47,661 nucleotides of DNA from an uncultured Eudoraea sp. (GCA_947258405.1 CAMYIE010000003.1:10992-58652), one strand, 5' to 3'; positions 26,769 to 36,653 are shown, counted from the first letter of the stretch. The notes: generated by a model not told the origin, from the sequence alone. Numbers and translations are program-made.

Positions 26769-26838
26769 TTTCAGTGACTTTATTAGCCATTCTTGCAGGG
26801 ATTCACTACCTTTAAGGGAATCCAAAAATATAGTTTTC

Positions 26839-27039
26839 ATGTCAGTATTAAAAGTTATAGAAGTCCTCGCAAATTCGAGCGAAAGTTGGGAAGATGCCAC
26901 CCAAAATGCCGTTACACATGCTTCGAAATCGGTTAAAAAAATCCGTTCTGCGTATGTCAGTGAACAAAGTGCAACTGTAGATGATGGTAAAATTTCTGAA
27001 TTCAGGGTGAATGTCAAGATCACTTTCGAAGTGGTCTGA
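26839..27039 (+). CDS. Dodecin-family flavin-binding protein
   Basis: 66 aa from ATG 26839. MSVLKVIEVLANSSESWEDA, AVTHASKSVKKIRS and a final strand EFRVNVKITFEV match the dodecin beta-alpha-beta-beta layout. Dodecins form hollow dodecamers that bind flavins or CoA and buffer them. The frame is open further upstream, but the extra residues lack dodecin character. A strong intrinsic terminator follows. Confidence 0.9.
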   Translation: MSVLKVIEVLANSSESWEDATQNAVTHASKSVKKIRSAYVSEQSATVDDGKISEFRVNVKITFEVV

Positions 27040-27060
27040 TAGCATACTCGCTAAGATTTA

Positions 27061-27083
27061 AAGCGCCTGCGGGCGCTTTTTTT
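27061..27083 (+). terminator. Intrinsic terminator after dodecin
   Basis: A perfect 7-bp GC-rich stem (aagcgcc, loop tgcg, ggcgctt) is followed by a run of seven T (27077-27083). It lies 22 bp after the dodecin stop and 22 bp before the YyaL gene, so that gene must have its own promoter. Confidence 0.9.
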
Positions 27084-27104
27084 ATATACGCCAAACTTTA
27101 AACG

Positions 27105-29216
27105 ATGAGATCTTCCGTAAAATGGGTAGTACTTTTCTACTCCATGACGGTATTTTCACAAATTCCCAAAGCCATGAGCCATCGATATACCAATGGTTTG
27201 ATAGACGAATCGAGCCCTTATTTGCTTCAGCATGCCCATAATCCGGTAGATTGGTTCGCATGGAGACCTGAGGTACTTGAAAAAGCCAGACAAGAGAACA
27301 AACTTCTGCTGATTAGTATTGGATATGCTGCCTGTCACTGGTGTCATGTAATGGAAAGAGAGTGTTTTGAGGATGAAGAGGTAGCCCAAACGATGAATTT
27401 TCATTTTGTCAATATTAAAGTCGATCGTGAAGAACGACCAGATGTAGACCATATCTATATGGACGCCCTCCAAATGATGACCGGTCAGGGAGGATGGCCG
27501 TTGAATATTGTCGCCCTGCCCGATGGTCGTCCTTTTTGGGGGGCTACCTATGTAAAAAAAGAACAGTGGATACGGGCACTGGAACAACTAGCAAGACTGT
27601 ACAGAGAAGATCCTGACAAAATAGAAGAATACGCCACCGACCTAGCCAAAGGCATCAGACAGATCAACCTGGTCACCGACGAAGCTGCCCCGGGTATTAT
27701 GTCGGGCGAAGAACTAAAAACCGTGATAAAGGACTGGTACCGGCGTTTCGATACTAAAAAAGGCGGATATAACCGGGCCCCGAAATTCATGATGCCCGGA
27801 AATCTGGATTTTCTTCTGCACTATGCACGGGTAAGTCAGGATAAGAATATAGATGATTATGTAAATACCACTTTAACCAGTATGGCTTATGGAGGCATTT
27901 TTGACCATATTGGTGGTGGATTTGCCAGATACTCTGTTGATACACGCTGGCATGTACCTCACTTCGAAAAGATGCTATACGACAATGCCCTTCTCACCAG
28001 CGTTTACGCCAAGGCTTATGGGCAGGGAGGAAACAAATTATATGCCGATGTGGTACGCCGGACCATCTCCTTCTTAGAGTCCGAACTGATGAGCGAAGAA
28101 GGCGGTTTTTATTCTTCTCTTGATGCCGATAGCCTAGACGATGAAGGCAAACTGGAAGAAGGGGCTTATTATGTTTGGAAACAAGATGAGCTAAAAATAA
28201 TCCTTGAGGAAGACTACCCTCTCTTTGAGGACTATTATAACATCAATAGTTATGGCCATTGGGAACATGGGAATTATGTGCTGATACGGGATGCTGCCGA
28301 TGCCGAAATTGCCCAAAAACATCGGATAAGTGAAAGTGATCTCAGGGAAACATTAGTGCGTTGCAGGGGACTTTTATCCGGGGAGAGGATAAAACGAAGC
28401 CGGCCGAGGCTCGATGATAAAATTCTATGTTCCTGGAATGGGCTCATGCTCAAGGGGCTTACAGATGCATACAGATTCCTCGGCGACGAGAAATACCTCG
28501 ATCTGGCCAGGCAAAATGCTATTTTTATTAAACAGAACTTCATTAGGGAAAAGGGAGGCTTATTCCACACGCATAAAGATGGTAAGAGCAGTATCAGCGG
28601 TTATTTGGAAGACTACGCATCCCTAATAGACGGTTTTATGGGATTATACGAGGTCAGCTATGAGGAGAAATGGTTGTTACTTGCCAAAGAGCTTGCCGAA
28701 GAATGTCTCCGCGATTATTACGACAACGACAGTGGACTGTTCTTCTTTAGCTCGAAAAATGAAGACTTTACCATCCGTCGAACTCTGGAAACAGCAGATA
28801 ATGTCATCCCGGCCTCCAATTCTATGATGTGCAATAATCTCTTTAAACTTTCCAGATTCTTTGTAGAATCCAATTTTGACAAGACGGCAATGAGGATGAC
28901 GCTGCAAATGCATAAGAGGATCATTGAGCATCCCGAAAGCCATGCCAACTGGTTGCAAGGCATATTATTTCAGTCTTATCCTTTTTATGAGATCGCTGTC
29001 ATAGGGGATGAATTTTCAAATAAAGCGAAAACATTTCATAACAAATATCTGCCAAACAGTATCCTTACTGCTGCAAAGGAAGATGGGACAATCGAATTGC
29101 TAAAAAATCGCTATAAACAAGGTAGTACGTTGATTTATATATGTGAAAACGGGAGCTGTAAGTTACCGGTGGAGTCTGTGGAAAAGGCGATGCAACAACT
29201 CACCGTTGCTAAATGA
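27105..29216 (+). CDS. Thioredoxin-fold/DUF255 protein, YyaL/SSP411 family
   Basis: 703 aa. An N-terminal thioredoxin-like DUF255 domain contains [15 protein letters not shown] and [11 protein letters not shown] (C77, C80). A six-hairpin glycosidase-like helical region follows, with [25 protein letters not shown] and [14 protein letters not shown], and ends in a small C-terminal domain. The family's reaction is not established. M24 (27174) is an alternative cytosolic start, because family members often begin near NGLIDE; with the upstream ATG a signal peptide is possible. It is monocistronic. Confidence 0.9.
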   Translation: MRSSVKWVVLFYSMTVFSQIPKAMSHRYTNGLIDESSPYLLQHAHNPVDWFAWRPEVLEKARQENKLLLISIGYAACHWCHVMERECFEDEEVAQTMNFHFVNIKVDREERPDVDHIYMDALQMMTGQGGWPLNIVALPDGRPFWGATYVKKEQWIRALEQLARLYREDPDKIEEYATDLAKGIRQINLVTDEAAPGIMSGEELKTVIKDWYRRFDTKKGGYNRAPKFMMPGNLDFLLHYARVSQDKNIDDYVNTTLTSMAYGGIFDHIGGGFARYSVDTRWHVPHFEKMLYDNALLTSVYAKAYGQGGNKLYADVVRRTISFLESELMSEEGGFYSSLDADSLDDEGKLEEGAYYVWKQDELKIILEEDYPLFEDYYNINSYGHWEHGNYVLIRDAADAEIAQKHRISESDLRETLVRCRGLLSGERIKRSRPRLDDKILCSWNGLMLKGLTDAYRFLGDEKYLDLARQNAIFIKQNFIREKGGLFHTHKDGKSSISGYLEDYASLIDGFMGLYEVSYEEKWLLLAKELAEECLRDYYDNDSGLFFFSSKNEDFTIRRTLETADNVIPASNSMMCNNLFKLSRFFVESNFDKTAMRMTLQMHKRIIEHPESHANWLQGILFQSYPFYEIAVIGDEFSNKAKTFHNKYLPNSILTAAKEDGTIELLKNRYKQGSTLIYICENGSCKLPVESVEKAMQQLTVAK

Positions 29217-29235
29217 GCTTGTATTGAATACTACC

Positions 29236-29266
29236 TTGAAAAGCCCGTAAATCTTATTTAGATTTG
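29236..29266 (+). promoter_or_regulatory. Promoter of the MscS gene
   Basis: TTG at 29236-29238, a 20-bp spacer, then TAGATTTG at 29259-29266. Both elements fit the Bacteroidota sigma-A consensus, 18 bp before the ATG at 29284. Confidence 0.65.
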
Positions 29267-29283
29267 CAGCATAAACTAAGACT

Positions 29284-30132
29284 ATGGAAAAACTAGGGAA
29301 TTATCAGCAGCATGTAGACAACGCCATCGAGTGGTTCTGGAGTATTGTGCCGGATATCGTTATGGCAATGATTATTTTAATAACAGGTCTTTGGGCGATC
29401 GGACTGATCTCTCGTCTGCTAAGGCGTTATTTTGACAAAGCCGACTACGACCCCACCCTGGAATCATTCTTGTATAGCCTGATCAGAGTGAGCTTAAAAG
29501 TAATCCTGGTTGTATTGGTGATAACCCAATTAGGGGTGAAAACCTCCTCGCTGGTCGCTATCCTCGCCTCTGCAGGCATAGCTGTAGGTTTGGCACTACA
29601 GGGTTCACTCTCTAATTTTGCGGGTGGAATATTGATTTTTGTCTTTAAACCTTTTAAAGTAGGTGATTTTATCTCTGCGCAGGGGGTGGATGGAACGGTA
29701 AAGGAGATCTCGATCTTTACCACAAAACTGACAACTTTTGGCAACCAGGTCGCCATTATTCCAAACGGACCTCTTTCCAATAATAATATTGTAAACTTTA
29801 ATGCCGAAAACATCAGAAGGGATAAGATCAATGTAGGTATCGGTTATGAATCTGATATAAAAAAGGCCAAACAGATCCTTCTCGATATATGTGCGGAGAA
29901 CGATGCGATTCTAAAAGAACCTGCTCCCGAAGTTTATGTCGATTCATTAGCCGATAGTGCTGTAGTGCTAACCCTGCGCTTGTGGGCTAATAATGCAGAT
30001 TTCTGGGGGGCTCATTTCCATACCATGGAGACGCTTAAAAACCGTTTCGATGAAGAAGGTATCAAAATCCCGTTCCCTCAGATGGAGGTACACGCTGCAA
30101 ACAAAGTAACCCAAAGCGAATTGGCTGGCTAA
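29284..30132 (+). CDS. mscS: Small-conductance mechanosensitive channel
   Basis: 282 aa: three membrane helices (about 19-42, 62-85, 90-115), a pore-lining helix with SLVAILASAGIAVGLALQGSLSNF, then the MscS beta domain with GDFI and VTVKEI-like strands, and a C-terminal alpha/beta domain (about 178-270). It opens on membrane tension to release solutes during osmotic downshock. It converges with tsaB, the stops overlapping by 4 bp (30129-30132). Confidence 0.94.
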   Translation: MEKLGNYQQHVDNAIEWFWSIVPDIVMAMIILITGLWAIGLISRLLRRYFDKADYDPTLESFLYSLIRVSLKVILVVLVITQLGVKTSSLVAILASAGIAVGLALQGSLSNFAGGILIFVFKPFKVGDFISAQGVDGTVKEISIFTTKLTTFGNQVAIIPNGPLSNNNIVNFNAENIRRDKINVGIGYESDIKKAKQILLDICAENDAILKEPAPEVYVDSLADSAVVLTLRLWANNADFWGAHFHTMETLKNRFDEEGIKIPFPQMEVHAANKVTQSELAG

Positions 30133-30789
30133 GACTTCTTTTTAGACTTGGTTACAATAAAGTCCTTTAAATAGAAGGGTTCGAAATATGCCGTATTTTC
30201 AAATAATTCATTTCTAAAGGACTCATACGACATCGTAGCCATGGGTGTTGCAGAAGGAACCAACTCTGGGAAGTACTTCAAATCAGTACCCTGTAATATC
30301 TCCTTACATTTGGTTGTACCGTTGCCCAGAAGGTATACCGGCTTTTGCTTTATAAACTCTGAAAAGGAATTTTCATCGACCACTTCAGCCCAGGTAGGCT
30401 TTACCAGTTTGTGCTGATGATCGAATACGGCTGCGTATACTTCCATACGCCTTGCATCGAGTAGTGGGATTAGATATCCACTTTCTATATTGACCGAATG
30501 AGCCATGATCTCCAAGGTATTCAAAGATATCATCGGTATATCTAGAGCATAACACAAACCTTTAGCAGTAGAAACTCCAATCCTTAGGCCTGTATAGGAG
30601 CCCGGGCCCTTCCCAACGGCCACAGCATCGAGGTCTTTGGGCAAAATTTGCACTTCTTTCAGGCTTCGTTCGATGAACAGATGAAGCTGTTCTGAATGAG
30701 ACCTCGATAAGAGAAAGGATCTTTCCGTCGCGTGCAATCGAGACCGAACAGTTCGTGGTAGCGGATTCGATATTGAGAATAACGGCCAT
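30129..30789 (-). pseudogene. tsaB: tRNA t6A biosynthesis protein TsaB, reading frame broken at 30702
   Basis: The canonical N-terminus (MAVILNIESATTNCSVSIAR..., 29 codons, 30789-30703) lies in one frame. The rest (SHSEQLHLFIERSL, then AVGKGPGSYTGLRIG and LLDARRMEVYA; 30701-30129, 190 codons plus stop) lies in another. One extra base (30702) separates the Glu and Ser codons. Relatives have several more residues at this point, so a short out-of-frame deletion fits better than a single-base error. TsaB is the partner of TsaD in threonylcarbamoyl-adenosine synthesis and is usually needed for growth. Possible readings are an assembly or sequencing artefact, a real mutation, or ribosomal frameshifting. 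The MscS gene converges at its 3' end. Confidence 0.85.
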
Positions 30790-30797
30790 AACGGCCA
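30780..30797 (-). repeat. Tandem 9-bp duplication at the tsaB start
   Basis: Plus-strand taacggcca occurs twice in direct tandem (30780-30788 and 30789-30797). It duplicates the start-codon region in frame, so a GTG at 30798 would give MAVMAVIL instead of MAVIL. Confidence 0.8.
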
Positions 30798-30807
30798 CAA
30801 ATATACT

Positions 30808-32148
30808 CTAGTTTAGAACAATCGGTAGTCCGAAATAAAACTCCAGGATCTTAATCCTGAAAATATACTCGTATTTAGTTCGGATCGCATCGGCAGCCGC
30901 ATCGTCGCGCCTGGCCTGAGCCTGGCCATAATCGAAGGCGTTCATCAGACCTACATCATAGCGTTCTCTGGCATAGTCCAGAGAGGTCTGTCGGGCTTCG
31001 AGCGTTTTCTCGGCTGCTTCATAGGCTTTACCAAAACTCTGAACATCAACATAGGCCTGGTTGATAGTAGTCTCCAGTTCCAATTTGTTCTGTTCGAACT
31101 GAACCTTTGCCTTTTCAAGTGATATTTTCGACCTTTTAATGCTGTTCCGGGTGCTGTTCCCGTTGAATACCGGAATATTGATCTGGCCTCCGAAAGATAC
31201 CCCATCATTTGTCCAAAGCTGATTTTCGAAAGGAACAACTATACCGGTTACCGGATCAAAGAAATTATCGGAATACCGGGTATTATAGTTGAAAAATGCG
31301 CCCAGCGTAGGAAAATTTGATGCTTTGGCTATCGATAAGTCTTTCTCAGCCAAATCTACGTTGGCTTGTGAGAATTTGATATCATTCCTGAAATCCATCG
31401 CTTTAGCAAAGATCTCCTTAGGATTGTTATTCAATATTTCTGCCAGCGGAACTTCGAATTCTTCATCGGCTACATCAAAATTTTCATAATCTGTAATCTG
31501 CAATAATTGTGCGAGATTGATCAGGGCAATGGTCACCAGGCTTTCTCCGTTAACGATCGCCTGCTCCTGATTCGCCGCCGTAGCCACGATTTCGAGCAGA
31601 TCCCCACGGGGCACCACTCCAGATTCTACCAGTTCCTCGGTCCTTTTAAGATCTTGTTCGGTTACGGCATATTGGGCCCTGGCCACTTTCAGGGATTCCT
31701 TGTTAGACAATACCTGTAAATAGGAATTGGCCACGTTGATACGGATATCGTCGACCAGATCATCACGGCGGTATTGGTTCGCAATCGCATTCAGTTTAGC
31801 CCTGTTCAATTGATGGACATTTCTCAGGCCATCAAAGATGTTTAATTGAGAACTAACCACTCCAGAGGAAGTAAACTGAGTAGCATTAACCGGTTCCTGA
31901 CTCGTAGGATCAAATGAAAGACCGGTATTGAGCGCGGCGTTCAATTGTCCGTTCAGTGTTGGCAGGAAATTACCGATAGCATCAGATTTATCGATCCTGG
32001 CATCTTCCAGGTCGAGCTCAAATTGCTGGACCGTGAGATTGTTTTCCACTGCATAGATTACACATTCTTCCAAAGTCCAATTCCTCTGCTGGGCCTGCAA
32101 GCCGAGGGTAATAGACAGTACCAGAATTACAGTTAACTTGAGTTTCAT
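30808..32148 (-). CDS. TolC-family outer-membrane efflux protein
   Basis: About 446 aa from the ATG at 32148, which gives a proper signal peptide (MKLKLTVILVLSITLGLQAQQ). The frame is open to 32178, but that adds ten polar, basic residues. There are two OEP repeats with NLTVQQFELDLEDARIDKSDAIGNFLPTL-type helices (not quoted in full) and beta-strand segments such as GGQINIPVFNGN. It forms the outer-membrane duct for the MacAB-like pump encoded just upstream, with 44 bp to the adaptor. tsaB follows on the same strand after 18 bp. Confidence 0.93.
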   Translation of the reverse strand: MKLKLTVILVLSITLGLQAQQRNWTLEECVIYAVENNLTVQQFELDLEDARIDKSDAIGNFLPTLNGQLNAALNTGLSFDPTSQEPVNATQFTSSGVVSSQLNIFDGLRNVHQLNRAKLNAIANQYRRDDLVDDIRINVANSYLQVLSNKESLKVARAQYAVTEQDLKRTEELVESGVVPRGDLLEIVATAANQEQAIVNGESLVTIALINLAQLLQITDYENFDVADEEFEVPLAEILNNNPKEIFAKAMDFRNDIKFSQANVDLAEKDLSIAKASNFPTLGAFFNYNTRYSDNFFDPVTGIVVPFENQLWTNDGVSFGGQINIPVFNGNSTRNSIKRSKISLEKAKVQFEQNKLELETTINQAYVDVQSFGKAYEAAEKTLEARQTSLDYARERYDVGLMNAFDYGQAQARRDDAAADAIRTKYEYIFRIKILEFYFGLPIVLN

Positions 32149-32192
32149 ATGTCGTCTTTTGATTGTATTATTATTCATTGATTGATTACTTA

Positions 32193-33329
32193 CTAGGCGT
32201 CTTCCTCCTCGTCTTCATCTTCTTCTCCTTTTTTGATCGGTTCTGTTTCATTCCATACTTTCACCTTATCTTCTTCTGTGATTCCGGAAACGATCTCTAC
32301 ATTTATCCCGTCTGATATCCCGATCTCAATATCCTTTCTTTCAAATTCCTGATCACCTGTCATGATCTCAACAAAAGGCTCGTCTGTCTCCTTGTCGAAT
32401 TGTAAAAGGGCTTCAGGAATTACCATAATACTGTCTTTGCGCTCCAATACCATTTCGGCATTGGCACTGTAACCGGCACGAATCATAAAACTGCTGTCCA
32501 CCTGCACATCGCCCTCGATCTTGAACTGTACCGCGCCGGATTCTTCGGTTCCCTTTGGGGCGATGAATTTCAATTTGGCATCGAACTTTTTGTCTTCAAT
32601 AGCGCCGAGACTGATCTCGAGCGGCATGCCGAGTTCCAGTTTATCAACCTCTCCTTCATCTACCTTTCCTTCAAAGATCATTTTGCCGAGGTCGGCAATA
32701 GAAGCGATGGTTGTTCCATCGTTAAAATTATTACTCTGGATCACCTGGTCTCCCTCACGTACAGGGATCTCCAGGATGGTGCCATCTACAGTAGCCCTTA
32801 TATAGGTATTAGCGCTGGAAGAACCTCCTGCAGAACCCAGACGGATAATCCGGTAATCGGCCCGGGCATTATCGAGCTCTTGTTTGGCCTGGTCGTACTG
32901 TAATTGCAATTCATTAAAAGCCTGACTGGAGATTACGCCTTTATCGAAAAGTGCCTTATTCCGGTCGTATTCGATCTTTACGTTATTGAGTGCAATATCG
33001 GCGCTACGCACACGTCCCTGTGCCTGGTTCAGCGCCTGTTCATTCGGGACGACCTTGATCGTCGCAATGAGTTCGCCAGCCTTGACCTGTACTCCTTCTT
33101 CAAGGTAAATTTTGTCTATAATTCCCGATATCTGAGGTTTGATCTCCACCTCATCTTTTGGGATCACCTTCCCTGTGGCCACCGTCTTCCTTTCTATACT
33201 TGCCGTAAAGGGATTCTTGGTATCATAAGTGATAACCGATTTACTATTCGATTTGATAAAAAAGGCGGCTGCCCAGAGAACACCCAGGCCCAATACTATG
33301 ATTAATGCGTATTTAACAATTTTATTCAT
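32193..33329 (-). CDS. MacA/HlyD-type periplasmic adaptor (copy 2)
   Basis: 378 aa: N-terminal membrane anchor (about 6-25), a lipoyl-like domain with TVATGKVIPKDEVEIKPQIS, a coiled hairpin (about 100-165), a beta-barrel domain, and a membrane-proximal domain. The tail is strongly acidic (KKGEEDEDEEEDA). It links the inner-membrane ABC permease to TolC. It is clearly paralogous to the adaptor at 36654 (shared ISGxIxxIYxExG and VVPNxxALN segments). It lies 37 bp after permease D and precedes tolC. Confidence 0.92.
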   Translation of the reverse strand: MNKIVKYALIIVLGLGVLWAAAFFIKSNSKSVITYDTKNPFTASIERKTVATGKVIPKDEVEIKPQISGIIDKIYLEEGVQVKAGELIATIKVVPNEQALNQAQGRVRSADIALNNVKIEYDRNKALFDKGVISSQAFNELQLQYDQAKQELDNARADYRIIRLGSAGGSSSANTYIRATVDGTILEIPVREGDQVIQSNNFNDGTTIASIADLGKMIFEGKVDEGEVDKLELGMPLEISLGAIEDKKFDAKLKFIAPKGTEESGAVQFKIEGDVQVDSSFMIRAGYSANAEMVLERKDSIMVIPEALLQFDKETDEPFVEIMTGDQEFERKDIEIGISDGINVEIVSGITEEDKVKVWNETEPIKKGEEDEDEEEDA

Positions 33330-33366
33330 GGCTCAATTATTTGTCAGTGTTTATCAATTCTATTTA

Positions 33367-34629
33367 TCACTCTTCTCGTAAAGCATCTATTGGTTTAATG
33401 CTAACCGCTCTCTGCGCGGGAATTAGACCGATCAGGGTTCCTAGTACGACCATAATCAACAGCGCCCCAATAACAAGAGGTATAGGCAATGTAGGGTTGG
33501 TATAGGGGAAATCGATACCTTCGGTGGCCGAATTAAGCGCACTCAGTACTATAGCCCCCAGGATGATACCAACAATGCCGGCGATCATAGTGAGAAAGAC
33601 CGATTCGAGAATGATCTGCATGCGAACTTCCCGGGGAGTAGCCCCTAAGGCCCTTCTGATCCCAAGTTCGTTTGTGCGTTCCTTTACCGAAATTAAAAGG
33701 ATATTCCCAATGCCGATAACCCCTGCGAGGATCGTCGCCAGCCCAACGATAAGCGATAAAAACGTAATTCCTTTAGAGAATCCCATAATCCTATTAAATA
33801 TCTCACCGAGATTGAAGGCTCCAAAAGCCCTCTCGTCCTCTGGGTGTACTTTGTGATTCCTTCTCAAAACTGCCTTGACATCTTTTTCTACCTGAACTAC
33901 ATCGGCATCATCGTATGCCGCTATTGCAAAAAAATCTACGTTTTCGCCTTTGTTGAATATTTTCTTAAATGTGGAAAAAGGGATAAAAATATCGCCATCG
34001 TTTTCAAACGGTGTGGTCTGAGTGAACTTGTGTACCCCAACCACCTGGAAGTAGATATCGTCTAGGCGGATATAGCCGCCTATAGGATCCTCATCTTTTT
34101 CAAAAAGCTCCTGCTGGGTTCTTTCGCCAATGACACAAACCTTCCGCGACTGCTCCATATCCTCACGATTGAAAAACCGGCCGTTGTCATATATCTTTTT
34201 AGTAGCGATTTTTGCATAGACCGGTATGTAGCCATATACTGCATAACTTCCCGATTTACCTCCTCTGACTGCGGTGGCGGCAGAATCACCAAAAACACCC
34301 CTGGCATTGATTGGAGCGATATATTCTATCTCCGGGATCTTATTGGCAAGTATTTCTCCGTCCCGAAATTTTAACTGAATACTTCTACCTGTTTTATAAC
34401 CCGCATAAGGTTTGCTGGTAGACTGAGACCATGCAAACAGACTATTTCTCGCCACAGATTCAAATGATTTTTCAAAACCATTGTCCATTCCCTGGGCAGA
34501 TCCGGCCAGGGTGATATAGATAAATATTCCCCAGAGTACGCCTATAACCGTGATGATGGTTCGTACTTTGTTTTTTTGTATCGATCCAAAGATCTCCTGC
34601 CATGTATTTCTGTCGAAAATGAACTTCAT
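33367..34629 (-). CDS. MacB/FtsX-like ABC permease D
   Basis: 420 aa: TM1 near residues 20-42, a large MacB-type periplasmic domain (about 50-270), then three C-terminal TM helices. The FtsX core has NILLISVKERTNELGIRRALGATPREVRMQI, and the C-terminus reads GLIPAQRAVSIKPIDALREE. There is no fused ATPase. It most resembles permease B (37808), both starting with a FxRxxWxEI...RTIxT...G(V)xWGI pattern. Its ATG lies 2 bp from the stop of permease C. Confidence 0.92.
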   Translation of the reverse strand: MKFIFDRNTWQEIFGSIQKNKVRTIITVIGVLWGIFIYITLAGSAQGMDNGFEKSFESVARNSLFAWSQSTSKPYAGYKTGRSIQLKFRDGEILANKIPEIEYIAPINARGVFGDSAATAVRGGKSGSYAVYGYIPVYAKIATKKIYDNGRFFNREDMEQSRKVCVIGERTQQELFEKDEDPIGGYIRLDDIYFQVVGVHKFTQTTPFENDGDIFIPFSTFKKIFNKGENVDFFAIAAYDDADVVQVEKDVKAVLRRNHKVHPEDERAFGAFNLGEIFNRIMGFSKGITFLSLIVGLATILAGVIGIGNILLISVKERTNELGIRRALGATPREVRMQIILESVFLTMIAGIVGIILGAIVLSALNSATEGIDFPYTNPTLPIPLVIGALLIMVVLGTLIGLIPAQRAVSIKPIDALREE

Positions 34630-34630
34630 C

Positions 34631-35860
34631 TCATTCGTCTCTTAAGGCAACAATCGGTTTAATGCGAGCAGCCCTTCTCGCGGGCACATAACCGGCCAGG
34701 GCTCCAAACAGTATCAGCATCAGCGTAGCGAGTACAGCCAATAAGGTGCTGATATACGGGTTCAAAATAAAATAATCTTCAAGTTGGTTTCCGATGGATC
34801 TCAATATGGCTATCCCCACAAGCATCCCAGTAAAGCCAGAAACTGTAGTGATAAAAACCGATTCCAACAAAATTGTGCTGATTACCGCCCTGGGCGTGGC
34901 GCCGAGAGCCTTGCGGATACCCAGCTCTTTGGTACGTTCCTTTACTACAAACACCATTATATTGCTTATCCCGATGATACCCGCGATAATCGTACCTATG
35001 GCTACGAAGGTTACAATCAATTGCAGAACTCCTGCAAATTGTTGATTTTGTTTTAACTGATCTGCGATATTCCTTATGAATATCCCATTACGGTCGTCGG
35101 GACTGATAAATTTTTTATCCTTTAAAAACTTGTCGATATTGTTCTGCAAACCCATCGCCCCTGCATATCCGATTTCAGGTTTAAAGCCTACGATAAAAAA
35201 GTCGATCTCGTCAGTATTTTTTTCAATTAGCTGGCGTGTGGTATACGGAATGTAAATACGCCGCTCTTCATCATCGCCCCCCTCGTCCTGGAAGACCCCT
35301 ACGACTTTGAAGACACTGCCACCTATATCGATAAACTTCCCCATTGACTCCCGACCTCCAAAGAGATCTTGCTCAACCAAACGACCTATTACAGCATTCT
35401 TGGTCTTATTTTTTACATCCTCCACATTCAGATAGCGCCCTTTCATAATAATAGTCTTCTCAGCGAACTGATGGGCCCAGTCTACGGCTCTTGTTTGATA
35501 ATTATTCGATTCCTCTCCGTATTTTACCAGCGCATTCCTGGAAATCCTAGGTGTGGTATATTCAACGAACATGACGAAATTCTTTTTGATATCCTCCACA
35601 TCGCTGTTGTCAAATTCAATCAATCTTTCAGATTTATACCCCTTGTAAGGGATGCTTGTCCTTCCGGGAAAAAGATAAATAGTATTGGTGGCATCGTCCT
35701 GGAAAAACTTATCGAAAGTATTGATCAGCCCGTTGCCCAAACCGTAGAGTGAAACAAATATCAGGATCCCCAGGGCCACAGTGAACCCGGACAAAAAGGT
35801 CCGAAGCTTGTTCTTCTGGATGGTCTCAAATATTTCTTTCCAAGTATCTCTACTGAACAT
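34631..35860 (-). CDS. MacB/FtsX-like ABC permease C
   Basis: 409 aa from the ATG at 35860 ([23 protein letters not shown]), which matches the start of its paralogues. The frame is open to 35902, where it would overlap the ATPase further. TM1 is near 20-42, then a MacB periplasmic domain, then three TM helices with the VKERTKELGIRKALGATPRAV motif and a GYVPARRAARIKP end. It is most like permease A (39079), sharing KNKLRTFL(S/T)G. The start overlaps the ATPase 3' end by 11 bp. Confidence 0.92.
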   Translation of the reverse strand: MFSRDTWKEIFETIQKNKLRTFLSGFTVALGILIFVSLYGLGNGLINTFDKFFQDDATNTIYLFPGRTSIPYKGYKSERLIEFDNSDVEDIKKNFVMFVEYTTPRISRNALVKYGEESNNYQTRAVDWAHQFAEKTIIMKGRYLNVEDVKNKTKNAVIGRLVEQDLFGGRESMGKFIDIGGSVFKVVGVFQDEGGDDEERRIYIPYTTRQLIEKNTDEIDFFIVGFKPEIGYAGAMGLQNNIDKFLKDKKFISPDDRNGIFIRNIADQLKQNQQFAGVLQLIVTFVAIGTIIAGIIGISNIMVFVVKERTKELGIRKALGATPRAVISTILLESVFITTVSGFTGMLVGIAILRSIGNQLEDYFILNPYISTLLAVLATLMLILFGALAGYVPARRAARIKPIVALRDE

Positions 35861-36563
35861 ATTCGGAGGCTCTAACCTGTTTAATTTTTTTATCTTCTTC
35901 AATTACACCATCTTTTAAATAGATGATGCGTTTACACATATGTGCTATATCATTCTCATGTGTTACCACCAATATGGTATTCCCCTGGTCATTGATTTTT
36001 TGGATAACATCCATCACTTCATAGGAGGTGGTGCTGTCCAGAGCACCGGTAAGCTCATCGGCCAGGATAACCTTGGGCTCTGCTGCCATTGCGCGGGCAA
36101 TAGCTACCCTTTGCTTCTGTCCCCCTGATAGCTCATTGGGCAGATGATGGGCCCAGTCTTTTAAGCCCACCAATTCGAGATATTTCATAGCCTTCTTTTG
36201 TCTTTCTTTCCTGCCCATACCCTGATAGTAAAGTGGCAAGGTGACGTTCTCTAAGGCATTTTTGTAGTTGATCAGGTTGAAGGATTGAAAAATGAATCCA
36301 AGGAATTGGTTCCTGTATTTGGCAGCTTTGGTTTCATTGAGATTTTTGATCAATTTCCCGTCTAAGTGGTACTCCCCAGTATCGGCTACATCGAGCAGAC
36401 CCAGGATATTCAACAAGGTAGATTTACCAGATCCTGAAGAACCCATAATTGCCACTAGTTCGCCCTCTTCAGCAGAAAAATCAATCCCTTTTAAAACATG
36501 GAGGGAATTCTTTCCCATCTGATAAGACTTCTGCAAGTTTTTGATTTCAATCATTTTTGCCAT
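35850..36563 (-). CDS. ABC transporter ATPase (MacB/LolD type)
   Basis: 237 aa: Walker [10 protein letters not shown] (41-49), Q-loop in FQSF (92-95), signature LSGGQ (145-149), and Walker B VILADE (165-170) with L171 where most LolD/MacB ATPases have Pro. It is the only ATPase in the cluster and probably energises both permease pairs. A perfect inverted repeat sits 37 bp upstream of its start (36600-36620). Confidence 0.95.
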   Translation of the reverse strand: MAKMIEIKNLQKSYQMGKNSLHVLKGIDFSAEEGELVAIMGSSGSGKSTLLNILGLLDVADTGEYHLDGKLIKNLNETKAAKYRNQFLGFIFQSFNLINYKNALENVTLPLYYQGMGRKERQKKAMKYLELVGLKDWAHHLPNELSGGQKQRVAIARAMAAEPKVILADELTGALDSTTSYEVMDVIQKINDQGNTILVVTHENDIAHMCKRIIYLKDGVIEEDKKIKQVRASEYVQ

Positions 36564-36599
36564 AGTTGTATTTTATGGTGATTCAGTCCCGGTAATAGG

Positions 36600-36620
36600 A
36601 CATTTTAATTGTTAAAATGT
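36600..36620. promoter_or_regulatory. Perfect 9-3-9 inverted repeat before the ABC ATPase gene
   Basis: acattttaa, loop ttg, ttaaaatgt: a perfect 9-bp dyad in the 90-bp gap between adaptor 1 and the ATPase gene. No T-run follows on either strand in terminator position. It may be a regulator-binding site or an mRNA hairpin within the operon; no regulator gene is nearby. Confidence 0.5.
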
Positions 36621-36653
36621 TACAAAATTTGTGTGATTTTTTGATGCATAAGG

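Noticed and set aside
26698-26838. Long upstream extension of the dodecin frame
   Set aside because: It overlaps the 3' end of the Nfu gene and the residues are not dodecin-like; ATG 26839 gives the typical 66 aa.
30562-30798. A 78-codon frame over the 5' part of tsaB taken as a separate gene
   Set aside because: Its first residues are the TsaB N-terminus and the remainder is out-of-frame translation, so it was merged into the frameshifted tsaB.
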